Source: Alphaproteobacteria bacterium (GTDB lineage Bacteria > Pseudomonadota > Alphaproteobacteria > Caulobacterales > Maricaulaceae). Taken from it: a stretch of DNA of 53,742 nucleotides. The notes beneath the pieces were generated by a model, which was not told the origin of the DNA, did no database searches, and saw nothing but the letters and a program-made list of their open reading frames with translations. Shown one piece after another: positions 42,434 through 50,741 of the stretch (positions within the stretch are counted from its first letter, which is position 1; each line of letters opens with the position of its first letter). The DNA lies in NCBI GenBank assembly GCA_016124675.1, contig WGNG01000013.1, positions 1-53,742 of the forward strand, read 5' to 3'. The translations under genes and the position numbers were made by a program.

Positions 42434-42915
42434 TGGCCCCTCCTGGTGCGCTGCGCGCGCCCGCTTCGGCTCCACAGCAACATTCATCTTCAAGACGGGC
42501 AAGCGTGGGAGAGGCCGCGTGAACGCCAGATGAATGGGCGACAGCCGCCGGGACGGGCGGGACCTCCCGGCCAAGTCATGGCAATGAAAGGCGGATCTGG
42601 ATCATTCCCGCAAACATACACGCTGAATGCCGAGGCTTCTGCCCGCCAAGGCAAGGCTTGAATGCCGCCTCAGGAGAGACACGGGCAAGCTCAGCTGTTC
42701 GCCGGCCATCGGTATTCGCCCGTGTTGCGGGAAACGGGTGGCTTTCCCCGGCCTTGGCGCCGTCTACGCTTGCGCCGGTGCGAACCTTACGTCCGTCAGG
42801 CGGCATGAATTGCTCAACCAGGAAGGTCCGTTAGGGTCTGGGTAAGGCTTGGCGTCTAGTGATGAACCATACACAGTGAAAATAATCATTAAACACGTTC
42901 AGCGAGAGTTCTCTG
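42434..42915. other. Gene-free stretch with possible structured RNA
   Basis: 482 bases between divergent genes. No good CDS. The section about 42626-42790 is rich in paired segments (for example CCCGTGTTGCGGGAAACGGG and GGCGCCGTCTACGCTTGCGCC, each containing matching arms), which could be a leader or small RNA on either strand. I cannot match it to a known riboswitch class. The last 60 bases are AT-rich (AAAATAATCATTAAACACG), a likely promoter for the gene at 42916. Confidence 0.35.
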
Positions 42916-43449
42916 ATGCTGGCCACCTCCGACAGGGCGCGGTTTGCGCTCAAGAACCCGGCCTCGCTCGGCGCCATGCTGGTCTATGACTGGCGGGTGC
43001 GCGGGCTGCTCACTGACGCGGAGATCCTGGCGGGCGCGGTGTCCTGGCCGGTGACCACCAGCCTGCTGCGCCAGTTGCAACGCCAGGGCCTGATCCGCGC
43101 CCTGCACGGAGTGCGGGCCCGGGGCGGGCGCATGCGCCTGTGGGTGATGGGCGATGTGATGCGGGTGCAGGCGGCGCTGGATTTGCGCGCAGCCACACGG
43201 GCGCCGCTGGGCGCCTGCGTCCAGGCGCTGGTCACATTTGACGATGCGGTGAGCGCCGTGCTCGATGACTGGCGCAGCCAGATCGGGGCGCGTGCGCAGG
43301 GCGCCGCCGCGCCGGCGCTGACGGCGCGCAAGGGCCTCCTGTCGGACCGCGACGGGGTGGCGGGGTTTGTCGCCGCGTCGATGCGCCAGTTCGTGGCGAG
43401 ACAGGCCTTTGAAACGGTGCGCCAGCCCGCCTTCCTGCAGCAGAGCTGA
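42916..43449 (+). CDS. Hypothetical protein with helix-turn-helix-like N-terminal half
   Basis: 177 residues, no signal peptide. Residues about 15-75 (GAMLVYDWRVRGLLTDAEI, then LLRQLQRQGLIRALHGVRARGGRMRLWVMGD) look like a winged helix: helix, helix, recognition helix, then a basic beta-hairpin. The rest is helical (ALVTFDDAVSAVLDDWR). It may be a DNA-binding regulator, but no family is recognised. An AT-rich promoter-like region precedes it. Confidence 0.6.
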   Translation: MLATSDRARFALKNPASLGAMLVYDWRVRGLLTDAEILAGAVSWPVTTSLLRQLQRQGLIRALHGVRARGGRMRLWVMGDVMRVQAALDLRAATRAPLGACVQALVTFDDAVSAVLDDWRSQIGARAQGAAAPALTARKGLLSDRDGVAGFVAASMRQFVARQAFETVRQPAFLQQS

Positions 43450-43569
43450 TCGGGGGCGCCGCGCCCCGCCAGCGCCCCGGCCGGGGCGTGCGGTGACGCG
43501 CCCCATTGCAATTGGCCGCCAAACCTTGTCGCATGCCGCCCTCCATCAAGGGCAGGCGAGGGCGATCCC

Positions 43570-44493
43570 ATGAGCGATATCCGTTTTGACGGCCGGGTGG
43601 CCATTGTGACCGGGGCGGGCACCGGCCTCGGCCGCAGTCACGCGCTGGAGCTGGCGCGGCGTGGCGCGAAAGTCGTGGTCAATGATCTGGGCGGCGCGCT
43701 GGACGGAACCGGCGCATCGGTGAGCGCGGCGCAGACGGTGGCCAGTGAGATCATCGCAGGCGGTGGCGAGGCGATGGCCCACGGCGCCAATGTCACAAAG
43801 GCCGACGAGGTGGCCGACATGGTGGCGGCGGCGCAGGCGCGCTGGGGCCGGGTCGACATCCTGGTTAATAATGCCGGCATTCTGCGCGACAGGAGCTTCT
43901 CCAAGATGACGCTGGAGGATTTCCGCGCGGTGGTGGACGTGCACCTCATGGGCTCGGTCACCTGCACCAAGGCGGTGTGGGATCTGATGAAGGAGGCCGG
44001 TTATGGCCGCATCGTCATGACCAGCTCCTCGTCCGGGATTTACGGCAATTTCGGCCAGTCCAATTATGGCGCGGCGAAGATGGCGCTGGTGGGGCTGATG
44101 AATGTGCTGCATCTCGAAGGCGCCAAGAACAATATCCGCGTCAACACGCTGGCGCCCACCGCCTATACCCGCATGACGCAAGGCCTGATCCCGGAGGAGG
44201 CCGGCAGGCTGATGACGCCTGAAAGCGTCACGGCCGGCCTGATCGTGCTGGCGGGTGAGGATGCGCCGAGCCGGACGATTCTGTGCGCCGGGGCGGGCGG
44301 TTATGCGGCGACGCGCATCTATGAAACCGACGGGATTTTCCTGGCCCCCGCCGACCAGACGCCGGAACAGGTGGCCAGAAACCTCGACCAGATCACCGAT
44401 CCCAAGGGCCAGGAGCCCTATGAGCAGGGCGGCCAGCAGACCATGAAATTCCTGGTGAAGGCCGCCGCGCAGGCGGGGATCAGGCTGGGTTAG
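43570..44493 (+). CDS. SDR-family dehydrogenase, 3-hydroxyacyl-CoA dehydrogenase (MFE-2) type
   Basis: 307 residues. Classical short-chain dehydrogenase: TGAGTGLGRSHALELARRG (cofactor), VVVNDLGGALDGTG (the MFE-2/HSD17B4-like signature after the second strand), VNNAGILRD, and the catalytic Ser-Tyr-Lys with MTSSSSGIYGNFGQSNYGAAKM. The extended C-terminus (VARNLDQITD) is also typical of the MFE-2 group. It likely oxidises (3R)-hydroxyacyl-CoA or related substrates with NAD. Its last 4 bases overlap the end of the convergent methyltransferase gene. Confidence 0.87.
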   Translation: MSDIRFDGRVAIVTGAGTGLGRSHALELARRGAKVVVNDLGGALDGTGASVSAAQTVASEIIAGGGEAMAHGANVTKADEVADMVAAAQARWGRVDILVNNAGILRDRSFSKMTLEDFRAVVDVHLMGSVTCTKAVWDLMKEAGYGRIVMTSSSSGIYGNFGQSNYGAAKMALVGLMNVLHLEGAKNNIRVNTLAPTAYTRMTQGLIPEEAGRLMTPESVTAGLIVLAGEDAPSRTILCAGAGGYAATRIYETDGIFLAPADQTPEQVARNLDQITDPKGQEPYEQGGQQTMKFLVKAAAQAGIRLG

Positions 44494-45332
44494 CCCGGCT
44501 TGCGGTAATGGATCACGCCCCAGGCCAGCAGGCCCCGGTCTGCGGCGGTCACCCAGTGGGTCAGGCCGTCCAGCATGCGGGCCACATAGGCGTCCGACAC
44601 CTCGCCCTTGAGCTCGGCCCGGCGGGCGGTGAGCTCGGCGCGCACGCGGGCATAATGAGTGCGCAGCTGGCCGGTCATGGCCTCGCTGCCGGAATCCTCC
44701 AGACCCAGCGCGTCCAGCTGTTCGCGGTAGAAGGCGAAGGAGCCGAGGTTGGGCAGGTGGATGCGCTCATAGACGGGTTTCAGCGCCGCCGGGTCGGCGA
44801 TGGTGTCAGCCTGCATGGGATCGGTGAAGATGAACTCGCCGCCGGGCCTCAGCACCCGCGCCGCGCCGGCGAGGACCCTGGCGCGATCGGCTGAATGCAG
44901 GAAGGCGTCCTGGGACCAGACAATGTCGAAGCTGGCATCGGGGTAGGCCAAGTCCTCGAACGCGCCGTGATGGACGTCGATCCGGCCGCCGAGGCCCTGC
45001 TTGGCGGTCAGGGTGCGATTGCGCGCGTTTTCCACCTCCGACAGGTTCAGGCAGGTCATATGGGCGCCGTGCTCACGCGCGAGATAACGCGCCGCGCCGC
45101 CATAGCCGGCCCCGAGATCCAGAACGCGCGCGCCGGGTTTCAGGCCCGCCAGCCGGGCGGCCATGTGGGCGACGGTCCTGCGGCTGGCCTGCGCGATGGG
45201 CTCGTCAGGGTGCTCATACAGGCCGACATGAATGTCCTCGCCGCCCCAGATGATGGCGTAGAAGCTGTCGGCGTCATCGCTGTCGTAATAGGCCTGTGCG
45301 GTTTTCACGGCGGCCTGCGCCTCACCCGCCAT
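44490..45332 (-). CDS. Sarcosine/dimethylglycine N-methyltransferase
   Basis: 280 residues. SAM-dependent methyltransferase with the SDMT opening AQAYYDSDDADSFYAIIWGG and EDIHVGLYEHP, SAM motif I VLDLGAGYGGAARYLA, motif II SFDIVWSQDAFLHS, and post-motif VLRPGGEFIFTDPM. It adds the second and third methyl groups: sarcosine to dimethylglycine to glycine betaine. It is the second gene of a two-gene operon and overlaps the first by 11 bases. The pair gives de novo betaine synthesis from glycine, an osmoprotective route known from halophilic bacteria. Confidence 0.9.
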   Translation of the reverse strand: MAGEAQAAVKTAQAYYDSDDADSFYAIIWGGEDIHVGLYEHPDEPIAQASRRTVAHMAARLAGLKPGARVLDLGAGYGGAARYLAREHGAHMTCLNLSEVENARNRTLTAKQGLGGRIDVHHGAFEDLAYPDASFDIVWSQDAFLHSADRARVLAGAARVLRPGGEFIFTDPMQADTIADPAALKPVYERIHLPNLGSFAFYREQLDALGLEDSGSEAMTGQLRTHYARVRAELTARRAELKGEVSDAYVARMLDGLTHWVTAADRGLLAWGVIHYRKPG

Positions 45333-46161
45333 AGGTCTTCTCCGCCACGTGGATGAAGAAGTCGGGATCGTGATCGGCGTAGGTTTCCTGAAAGTCGCCA
45401 TAGGTGCGCACGGTCTGGAAACCGCTCTCCAGCATCAGATTGCGCACGTAATTCTTGCGCAGCGGGAACATGTTGAGGTGATAGACCGAGGTGTCGGGAA
45501 ACTCGTAGCGAAAGCGCGCGAGCGTATCGTCGACATATTCGGGCGCGGCCGAGACCTTGTCGCCGCAATAATAGTATTTGTGCTGGCTGTCGAAACCGAC
45601 ATCGAGAATGGCGTCGTAATTGCGCTGGTCCATGATGAGAATGCCATCATGCTTGAGCGCGGCATAGAACTCGGCCAGCGCCCGGCGCCGGTCGGCCTCG
45701 TCGTGCAGATGGGTGAAGGAATTGCCCAGGCAGATGACGGCATCATAGCGCCCGAGTATGTCGCGGTTGAGCGCGCGCCAGTCGGCCAGCGCCGTGTGCA
45801 GGACCAGGCCGCGCTGGCGGGCGTTCTCGAACGCCTTGCCCAGCATTTCGGCCGAGCCGTCTGCGCTGGTCACCTGGAACCCGGCTTTCAGGAGCTGGAC
45901 CGAGTGAAACCCGGTGCCGGTGGCGACATCGAGCACGCTGGTCTTGCCGCGCGCGCGCAAGATGTCGATGAAGAACTGGCCTTCGCTTTTGGCGCGGGCG
46001 TCCCAGTCAATGAGCTCGTCCCATTTCTCGACGAAGCCCTTGACGTATTCCTCGCGGTACAGGCCGGATTCACGGGCGCCGGTCGGGTCCTGCCCGTAAT
46101 CCTGAGCCGGGGTCTGGAGGGGTGCGCCGGTTTCGGCGCGCAGTTCGGCAGGGCCGGTCAT
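45322..46161 (-). CDS. Glycine/sarcosine N-methyltransferase
   Basis: 279 residues. Strong match to the GSMT pattern: EYVKGFVEKWDELIDWDAR, SVLDVATGTGFHSVQLLKAGF (SAM motif I), VTSADGSAEMLGKAFENAR, VICLGNSFTHL, GILIMDQRNYDAILD, KYYYCGDKV, HLNMFPLRKNYVRNLM. It methylates glycine to sarcosine and on to dimethylglycine. AGGGAG precedes ATG 46161. First gene of the betaine operon. A CTCTTT/AAAGAG inverted repeat lies 29 bases upstream of the start. Confidence 0.93.
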   Translation of the reverse strand: MTGPAELRAETGAPLQTPAQDYGQDPTGARESGLYREEYVKGFVEKWDELIDWDARAKSEGQFFIDILRARGKTSVLDVATGTGFHSVQLLKAGFQVTSADGSAEMLGKAFENARQRGLVLHTALADWRALNRDILGRYDAVICLGNSFTHLHDEADRRRALAEFYAALKHDGILIMDQRNYDAILDVGFDSQHKYYYCGDKVSAAPEYVDDTLARFRYEFPDTSVYHLNMFPLRKNYVRNLMLESGFQTVRTYGDFQETYADHDPDFFIHVAEKTYGG

Positions 46162-46189
46162 GGACTGGCTCCCTGGCGTGGCTTTGCCC

Positions 46190-46204
46190 CTCTTTGAAAA
46201 AGAG
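46190..46204. promoter_or_regulatory. Inverted repeat upstream of the betaine operon
   Basis: CTCTTT-GAA-AAAGAG, a perfect 6-base inverted repeat 29 bases before the GSMT start. It could be an operator or a leader hairpin; osmotic regulation of this operon would be expected. Confidence 0.35.
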
Positions 46205-46366
46205 TTCGCGCGAGGGACGGAACGGTGCTGAGCGGGGGCAACATACCCAAGGCGCCCCGGCAATGTAACCCCCGACAATCGAATTCTTTGATTGCGCGCC
46301 CGGACGGGCTATGACGGGTCAATTGCCGGGTCAGCGGCCCGGCGCGCCAGGATCAGGAGATCAGCC

Positions 46367-47569
46367 ATGCGTGAAGCCCTTATCGTGTCCACCGCGCGCA
46401 CGCCCATCGGCAAGGCCTATCGCGGCGCGTTCAACGACACCCAGGCCCAGGCGCTGGGCGCCCATGCCATCCGCCACGCGGTCCAGCGCGCCAGGATCGA
46501 TCCGGCCGAGATTGACGATGTGGTGATCGGCGCGGCGATGCAGCAGGGCTCCACCTTCCAGAACGTGGCGCGCCAGGCCGCGATCCGCGCCGGCCTGCCC
46601 ACCGCCGTGTCGGGCATGAGCGTGGACCGCCAGTGCGCCAGCGGCATGATGGCCATCGCCATCGCCGCCAAGCAGATCATTTGCGACGGGATGACGGTCA
46701 CCGTGGGCGGCGGGCTGGAATCCATCTCGCTGGTCCAGAACGAGCACATGAATATCCACAAGGCGTTCGATCCCTGGATCAACGAACACCGCCCCGACCT
46801 CTATATGAGCATGCTGGAGACCGCCGAGATTGTGGCCGCACGCTATGGAATCAGCCGCGAGGCGCAGGACGCCTATGCCGTGCAGTCCCAGACCCGCACC
46901 GCCGAGGGCCAGGCCGCCGGGCGCTTTGATGCCGAGATCGTGCCGATGACCACGCACATGCTGGTCAAGGACAAGGCCACGGGCGCCATCTCGAGCCAGG
47001 AAGTCACCCTGTCAAAGGACGAGGGCAACCGCCCCGGCACCACGCTTGAGAACCTGCAGAGCCTGAACCCGGTCTTCGCCCACGGCCAGCAGGTCAAGGA
47101 AGGCAAGTTCATCACCGCGGGCAACGCCTCCCAGCTGTCGGACGGCGCCTCGGCGGCGGTGCTGATGGAGGCCAGAGAGGCCGAGCGCCGCGGCCTCGCC
47201 CCGCTGGGCCGCTATGTGGGCATCGCGGTGGCGGGCCTCGACCCGGACGAGATGGGCATCGGCCCGGTCCATGCCGTGCCGAAACTCCTCAAGGCCAACG
47301 GCCTGAAGATGGATGATATCGGGCTGTGGGAGCTCAACGAGGCGTTCGCCGTGCAGGTGCTCTATTGCCGCGACACGCTCGGCATCCCGGACGAAAACCT
47401 CAACGTCAATGGCGGCGCCATCTCCATCGGCCACCCCTATGGCATGAGCGGCGCGCGCATGGTCGGCCACGCCCTGATCGAGGGCAAACGCCGCGGCGCG
47501 AAATATGTGGTCTGCACCATGTGCGTCGGCGGCGGCATGGGCGCAGCGGGCCTATTTGAGGTTTTGTAG
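46367..47569 (+). CDS. Acetyl-CoA C-acyltransferase (thiolase)
   Basis: 400 residues. Thiolase with acyl-accepting C90 in [13 protein letters not shown], the [16 protein letters not shown] block (catalytic His), and the second cysteine in [16 protein letters not shown]. It condenses or cleaves 3-ketoacyl-CoA, fitting beta-oxidation of fatty acids or the end of branched-chain degradation. CAGGAGA precedes ATG 46367; the longer frame from 46292 is not supported. It is divergent from the betaine operon. Confidence 0.93.
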   Translation: MREALIVSTARTPIGKAYRGAFNDTQAQALGAHAIRHAVQRARIDPAEIDDVVIGAAMQQGSTFQNVARQAAIRAGLPTAVSGMSVDRQCASGMMAIAIAAKQIICDGMTVTVGGGLESISLVQNEHMNIHKAFDPWINEHRPDLYMSMLETAEIVAARYGISREAQDAYAVQSQTRTAEGQAAGRFDAEIVPMTTHMLVKDKATGAISSQEVTLSKDEGNRPGTTLENLQSLNPVFAHGQQVKEGKFITAGNASQLSDGASAAVLMEAREAERRGLAPLGRYVGIAVAGLDPDEMGIGPVHAVPKLLKANGLKMDDIGLWELNEAFAVQVLYCRDTLGIPDENLNVNGGAISIGHPYGMSGARMVGHALIEGKRRGAKYVVCTMCVGGGMGAAGLFEVL

Positions 47570-47582
47570 GGGCTCCGCCCCT
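47568..47582 (+). terminator. Stem-loop at the thiolase stop codon
   Basis: AGGGGC-TCC-GCCCCT, a perfect 6-pair hairpin that starts within the TAG stop. No T-tract follows, so it is a factor-dependent or mRNA-protecting hairpin at best. Confidence 0.35.
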
Positions 47583-47606
47583 CTGCAGACACCGCGCAGA
47601 AAATCC

Positions 47607-47634
47607 TTGAATTATGCACTTGAGTGCATATCTT
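47607..47634 (+). promoter_or_regulatory. Promoter and palindromic operator of the toxin-antitoxin operon
   Basis: TTGAAT and TATCTT spaced by 16 bases form a plausible -35/-10 pair. Between them, 47613-47630, lies the near-palindrome TATGCACT-TG-AGTGCATA with perfect 8-base arms. A palindrome overlapping the promoter is the usual binding site for an XRE-type antitoxin that represses its own operon. Confidence 0.6.
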
Positions 47635-47639
47635 AAAGC

Positions 47640-47999
47640 ATGGTCCGGTCTGTCGAGTACACAGACGAGTTTGAGGCGTGGTGGCGGACCCTGACGGAGA
47701 CGCAACAGATTGACGTTGCCGCTTATGTGGGCCGGCTTGAGGCGCGTGGGCCAAACCTGCCTTTTCCGTACTCGAGCGCAATCATCGGCTCACGCCACGG
47801 GCACATGAGGGAATTGAGGGTGCAGAGCGAGGGACGGCCTTTGCGGGTGTTCTACGCCTTCAATCCCGAACGCACGGCGATCCTTTTGACCGGCGGCGAC
47901 AAGACCGGCGATGACCGGTTCTACGACCGCATGATCGCACAGGCTGACGCGCTCTATGACCAGCATTTGAACGAGCTGAAGGCGGAACGAGGAGAGTAA
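47640..47999 (+). CDS. Type II toxin, RelE/HigB (Gp49-like) family
   Basis: 119 residues. RelE-fold: EYTDEFEAWWRTLTETQQ, YVGRLEARGPNLPFPYSSAI, HMRELRVQSEGRPLRVFYAFNPERTAILLTGGDK and a basic/aromatic C-terminal helix (FYDRMIAQADALYDQHL). Such toxins cleave mRNA on the ribosome. The toxin gene comes first and the antitoxin second, as in higBA modules; the gap is 4 bases. It starts only about six bases beyond the predicted -10, so its mRNA may be leaderless or have a very short leader. Confidence 0.88.
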   Translation: MVRSVEYTDEFEAWWRTLTETQQIDVAAYVGRLEARGPNLPFPYSSAIIGSRHGHMRELRVQSEGRPLRVFYAFNPERTAILLTGGDKTGDDRFYDRMIAQADALYDQHLNELKAERGE

Positions 48000-48003
48000 G
48001 TAC

Positions 48004-48366
48004 ATGGCTGGCCGCAAACCGTTTTCCGGGCTGCAGGCGCAGATGTCTCAAGAAGCGCAGGCTGCGATTGCCGCCCGTTCCGCTGAGCTTGAAGCGGAGA
48101 TGACGCTGGCGGATTTGCGCCGGGCGATGGCGCTGTCACAGGAAGAGCTGGCCGCCGTGCTCAATATCAGTCAGGGCTCGGTGGCGAAGATGGAAAAGCG
48201 CGCCGACATGCTGGTGGGCACGTTGCGCCGCTTTATCGAGGCCATGGGCGGTGAGCTTGAAATCGTGGCGCGCCTGCCGGGCGGCGACGTGCGCATTGAT
48301 CAATTCGCCACGATCACGCCGCGTGAGCCCGGCGAGACAGTCCGGCCTGATCCGCTTACGTCCTAA
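48004..48366 (+). CDS. Antitoxin, XRE-family helix-turn-helix (HigA-like)
   Basis: 120 residues. The HTH at about 38-75 (LADLRRAMALSQEELAAVL and NISQGSVAKMEKRADMLVGTL) is of the XRE type, followed by a short beta-strand tail (ELEIVARLPGGDVRIDQF). It should neutralise the upstream toxin and repress the operon via the palindrome at 47613-47630. GAGGAGAG lies just upstream of ATG 48004. Its stop overlaps the stop of the convergent entericidin gene. Confidence 0.88.
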   Translation: MAGRKPFSGLQAQMSQEAQAAIAARSAELEAEMTLADLRRAMALSQEELAAVLNISQGSVAKMEKRADMLVGTLRRFIEAMGGELEIVARLPGGDVRIDQFATITPREPGETVRPDPLTS

Positions 48367-48533
48367 CCCGCCGCCACCGCGCCATCTTCTCCCGCCGGGA
48401 TATCCGCTTCGCTCAGGATATCCTCCATCACCTCGCCGGTGCGGGTGATGTCGTGGCCGATGCCCTGAATGGTATTGCACCCCGTGAGCGCCAGCGCGGC
48501 GGCGAGGATCAGGAGAGGGGAGAGGGGTTTCAT
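48363..48533 (-). CDS. Entericidin-like small lipoprotein
   Basis: 56 residues. Lipoprotein signal with lipobox ALTGC (MKPLSPLLILAAALALTGC), then NTIQGIGHDITRTGE, the typical entericidin A/B core (C-N-T-x-x-G-x-G-x-D). Alphaproteobacterial entericidin-like lipoproteins are short envelope proteins of unclear role; in E. coli they form a toxin/antidote-like pair. It overlaps the antitoxin gene end by four bases. Confidence 0.85.
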   Translation of the reverse strand: MKPLSPLLILAAALALTGCNTIQGIGHDITRTGEVMEDILSEADIPAGEDGAVAAG

Positions 48534-48627
48534 GGCGGCAGGACTCCTCAAGCGAATCGGTTCGCGCCCAGTTTATGCGCGGCTACGGGCCTGCACAGCC
48601 TCAATTGAACGCCGGGGCGGTCCCGCC

Positions 48628-49470
48628 TCACTCCATCAACTCCGCCAGCGGGGCGTACCAGTCTTCGGGCAGGTTGGCGCGGTCGCGGGCCTGGATGTTG
48701 AAGGGCGGTTTGAGGGCGCCGCGGAAATACTGGCGCACCAGGGCCTGGAAGCGCTCGCGCGGGTCATGGCCCTCGGCGCTGGCCAGCGCATCGAACCAGC
48801 GCCGCCCGGCGGCCACATGGGCGATTTCCTCTGAATAGATGATCTCCAGGGCCGCCGCGCTGGCTTCGTCCCCGGCGGCGCGCAGGCGCTTGATCATGAC
48901 CGGGGTGACGTCGAGCCCGCGCGCTTCGAGCACCATGGGCGCGATGGCCAGGCGCGCAGGCAGATCGTCTTTCGTGGCTTGCGCGGCGCTCCACAGCCCG
49001 TCATGGGCGGTGAGATCGCCATAGCTGCCGCCCAGCGCGGCGAGGCGTTCAGTCAACAGCATGAAATGGCGCGCCTCGTCATCGCCGACGCTGATCCAGT
49101 CGGTGAGGAAAGTGGCGCGGTCCTCGTCGGAGATGCGCGCATCGCCGCCAAAGCGCGCCACCAGATCGAAGGCGAGATCTATGGCGTTGAACTCGATATG
49201 GGCGACGGCGTGCAGGAGGGCGAAGCGCCCCTCACGCGAACCGAGCTTGCGCTTGGGCACGGCGGAAGGCGGGGCAAGGACCGGCTTGTCCGGGCGGGCC
49301 GGGCGGTCCGGCGCCAAACCCGGCGCGCCGCGCATTGGCAAAGCCAGCGCGCCCGCACGCCAGTGCGCCGCTACGCGCCGGGCGCAGGCGGCCTTGGCGG
49401 CGGGATCGGCCGTCATCAGCACGCTGAGGGCGGCGGCCTGGACGCAAGGGGCGGGGGCGGAGGCGGTCAT
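48628..49470 (-). CDS. DUF455 ferritin-like protein
   Basis: 280 residues from ATG 49470. The middle holds paired carboxylate/His motifs of a di-iron four-helix bundle: HAVAHIEFNAIDLAFD, GDDEARHFMLL, LEARGLDVTP and EEIAHVAAGRRWF. This is the DUF455 family, distantly like the tRNA hydroxylase MiaE; the reaction is unknown. No signal peptide. Divergent from ychF. Confidence 0.85.
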   Translation of the reverse strand: MTASAPAPCVQAAALSVLMTADPAAKAACARRVAAHWRAGALALPMRGAPGLAPDRPARPDKPVLAPPSAVPKRKLGSREGRFALLHAVAHIEFNAIDLAFDLVARFGGDARISDEDRATFLTDWISVGDDEARHFMLLTERLAALGGSYGDLTAHDGLWSAAQATKDDLPARLAIAPMVLEARGLDVTPVMIKRLRAAGDEASAAALEIIYSEEIAHVAAGRRWFDALASAEGHDPRERFQALVRQYFRGALKPPFNIQARDRANLPEDWYAPLAELME

Positions 49471-49622
49471 GTCGGGGCGTGTGTGCCATGGCGCGCGGGA
49501 TGCGGGCAAGGTGAAGGCTCCGGGCGCGTTGTCCCGGATCAGGGGCGCCGCCCGCCCTTCCCCTTGGCGAGCGCCCGGCCTATACGGCGCGCCACAGCCG
49601 GACGGCGCGAAAGGAGACGGGC

Positions 49623-50720
49623 ATGGGATTCAAATGCGGCATTGTGGGCCTGCCCAATGTGGGCAAATCCACCCTGTTCAACGCCCTGACCCAGACCGCG
49701 GCGGCGCAGGCGGCCAATTATCCCTTCTGCACCATTGAGCCGAATGTGGGCGAGGTGGCTGTGCCCGAGCCGCGCCTGACGACGCTCGCCGGGATCGCCA
49801 GATCGGCCAATATCATCCCGGCGCGCATGAGCTTTGTGGACATTGCGGGCCTGGTGAAGGGCGCCAGCCAGGGCGAGGGGCTGGGCAATCAGTTTCTGGC
49901 CAATATCCGCGAGGTGGACGCGGTGGTGTATGTGCTGCGCTGCTTTGAGGATGACGATGTCACCCACGTGTCCGGCCGGGTCGACCCGCTGTCCGATTTC
50001 GAGGTGGTGGAGACCGAGCTGATGCTTGCCGATCTCGACAGCCTGGACAAGCGCCGCGCCAATCTGGAGAAGAAGGCCAAGACCGGCGACAAGGATTCCA
50101 GGGAAATGCTGGCGCTGGTCGATCTGGCGCTGGCCGAGCTCAATGAAGGCCGCCCGGCGCGCAAGGCCAGGGTGCCCGCCGACCAGACCCGCCAGTGGCG
50201 CATGATGCAGCTTCTGACCGCCAAGCCGGTATTGTTCGTGGCCAATGTGGACGAGGAGAGCGCCGCCACCGGCAATGCGCACTCGCGCGCGGTCGAGGCC
50301 CGGGCGACGCAGGAGGGCGCGGCCTGCGTGGTGATTTCCGCGAAGATCGAATCGGAACTGGCCTTGCTCGATGCCGAGGAGCGCAGCGAATACCTCGCCG
50401 AGCTGGGGCTGGAGGAGCCGGGGCTCAACCGGCTGATCCATACAGGCTATCAGCTGCTGGGCCTTTTGACCTATTTCACCGTGGGTCCGAAAGAGGCGCG
50501 CGCTTGGACCATCCGCAAGGGCTGGACCGCGCCGCGCGCGGCGGGCGTGATCCACGGCGATTTCGAACGCGGCTTCATCCGCGCCGAGACCACCGCCTAT
50601 GCCGACTATGTCGCCCATGGCGGCGAGGCGGGCGCGCGCGAGGCCGGCAAGCTGCGCCAGGAAGGCAAGGAATACGTGGTCCAGGACGGCGACGTGATGC
50701 TGTTCAAGTTCAACGTCTAG
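49623..50720 (+). CDS. ychF: Ribosome-binding ATPase YchF (Obg family)
   Basis: 365 residues. P-loop GLPNVGKSTLFNAL at 9-22, switch region NYPFCTIEPNVG, Walker B-like FVDIAGLVKGASQGEGLGN, the NVDEES block in place of the usual NKxD (giving ATP over GTP preference), a coiled-coil insert (LDKRRANLEKKAKTGDK) and the C-terminal TGS-like domain ending in DVMLFKFNV. A universally conserved ribosome-associated ATPase linked to oxidative stress. GGAG lies before ATG 49623. Confidence 0.96.
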   Translation: MGFKCGIVGLPNVGKSTLFNALTQTAAAQAANYPFCTIEPNVGEVAVPEPRLTTLAGIARSANIIPARMSFVDIAGLVKGASQGEGLGNQFLANIREVDAVVYVLRCFEDDDVTHVSGRVDPLSDFEVVETELMLADLDSLDKRRANLEKKAKTGDKDSREMLALVDLALAELNEGRPARKARVPADQTRQWRMMQLLTAKPVLFVANVDEESAATGNAHSRAVEARATQEGAACVVISAKIESELALLDAEERSEYLAELGLEEPGLNRLIHTGYQLLGLLTYFTVGPKEARAWTIRKGWTAPRAAGVIHGDFERGFIRAETTAYADYVAHGGEAGAREAGKLRQEGKEYVVQDGDVMLFKFNV

Positions 50721-50741
50721 AATTGCGGGACGGCGAGGGCG

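Noticed and set aside
42626-42790. Cobalamin, glycine or cyclic-di-GMP riboswitch
   Set aside because: Conserved core blocks of these classes (for example the B12 box or the GEMM tetraloop-receptor strand) could not be placed in order on either strand.
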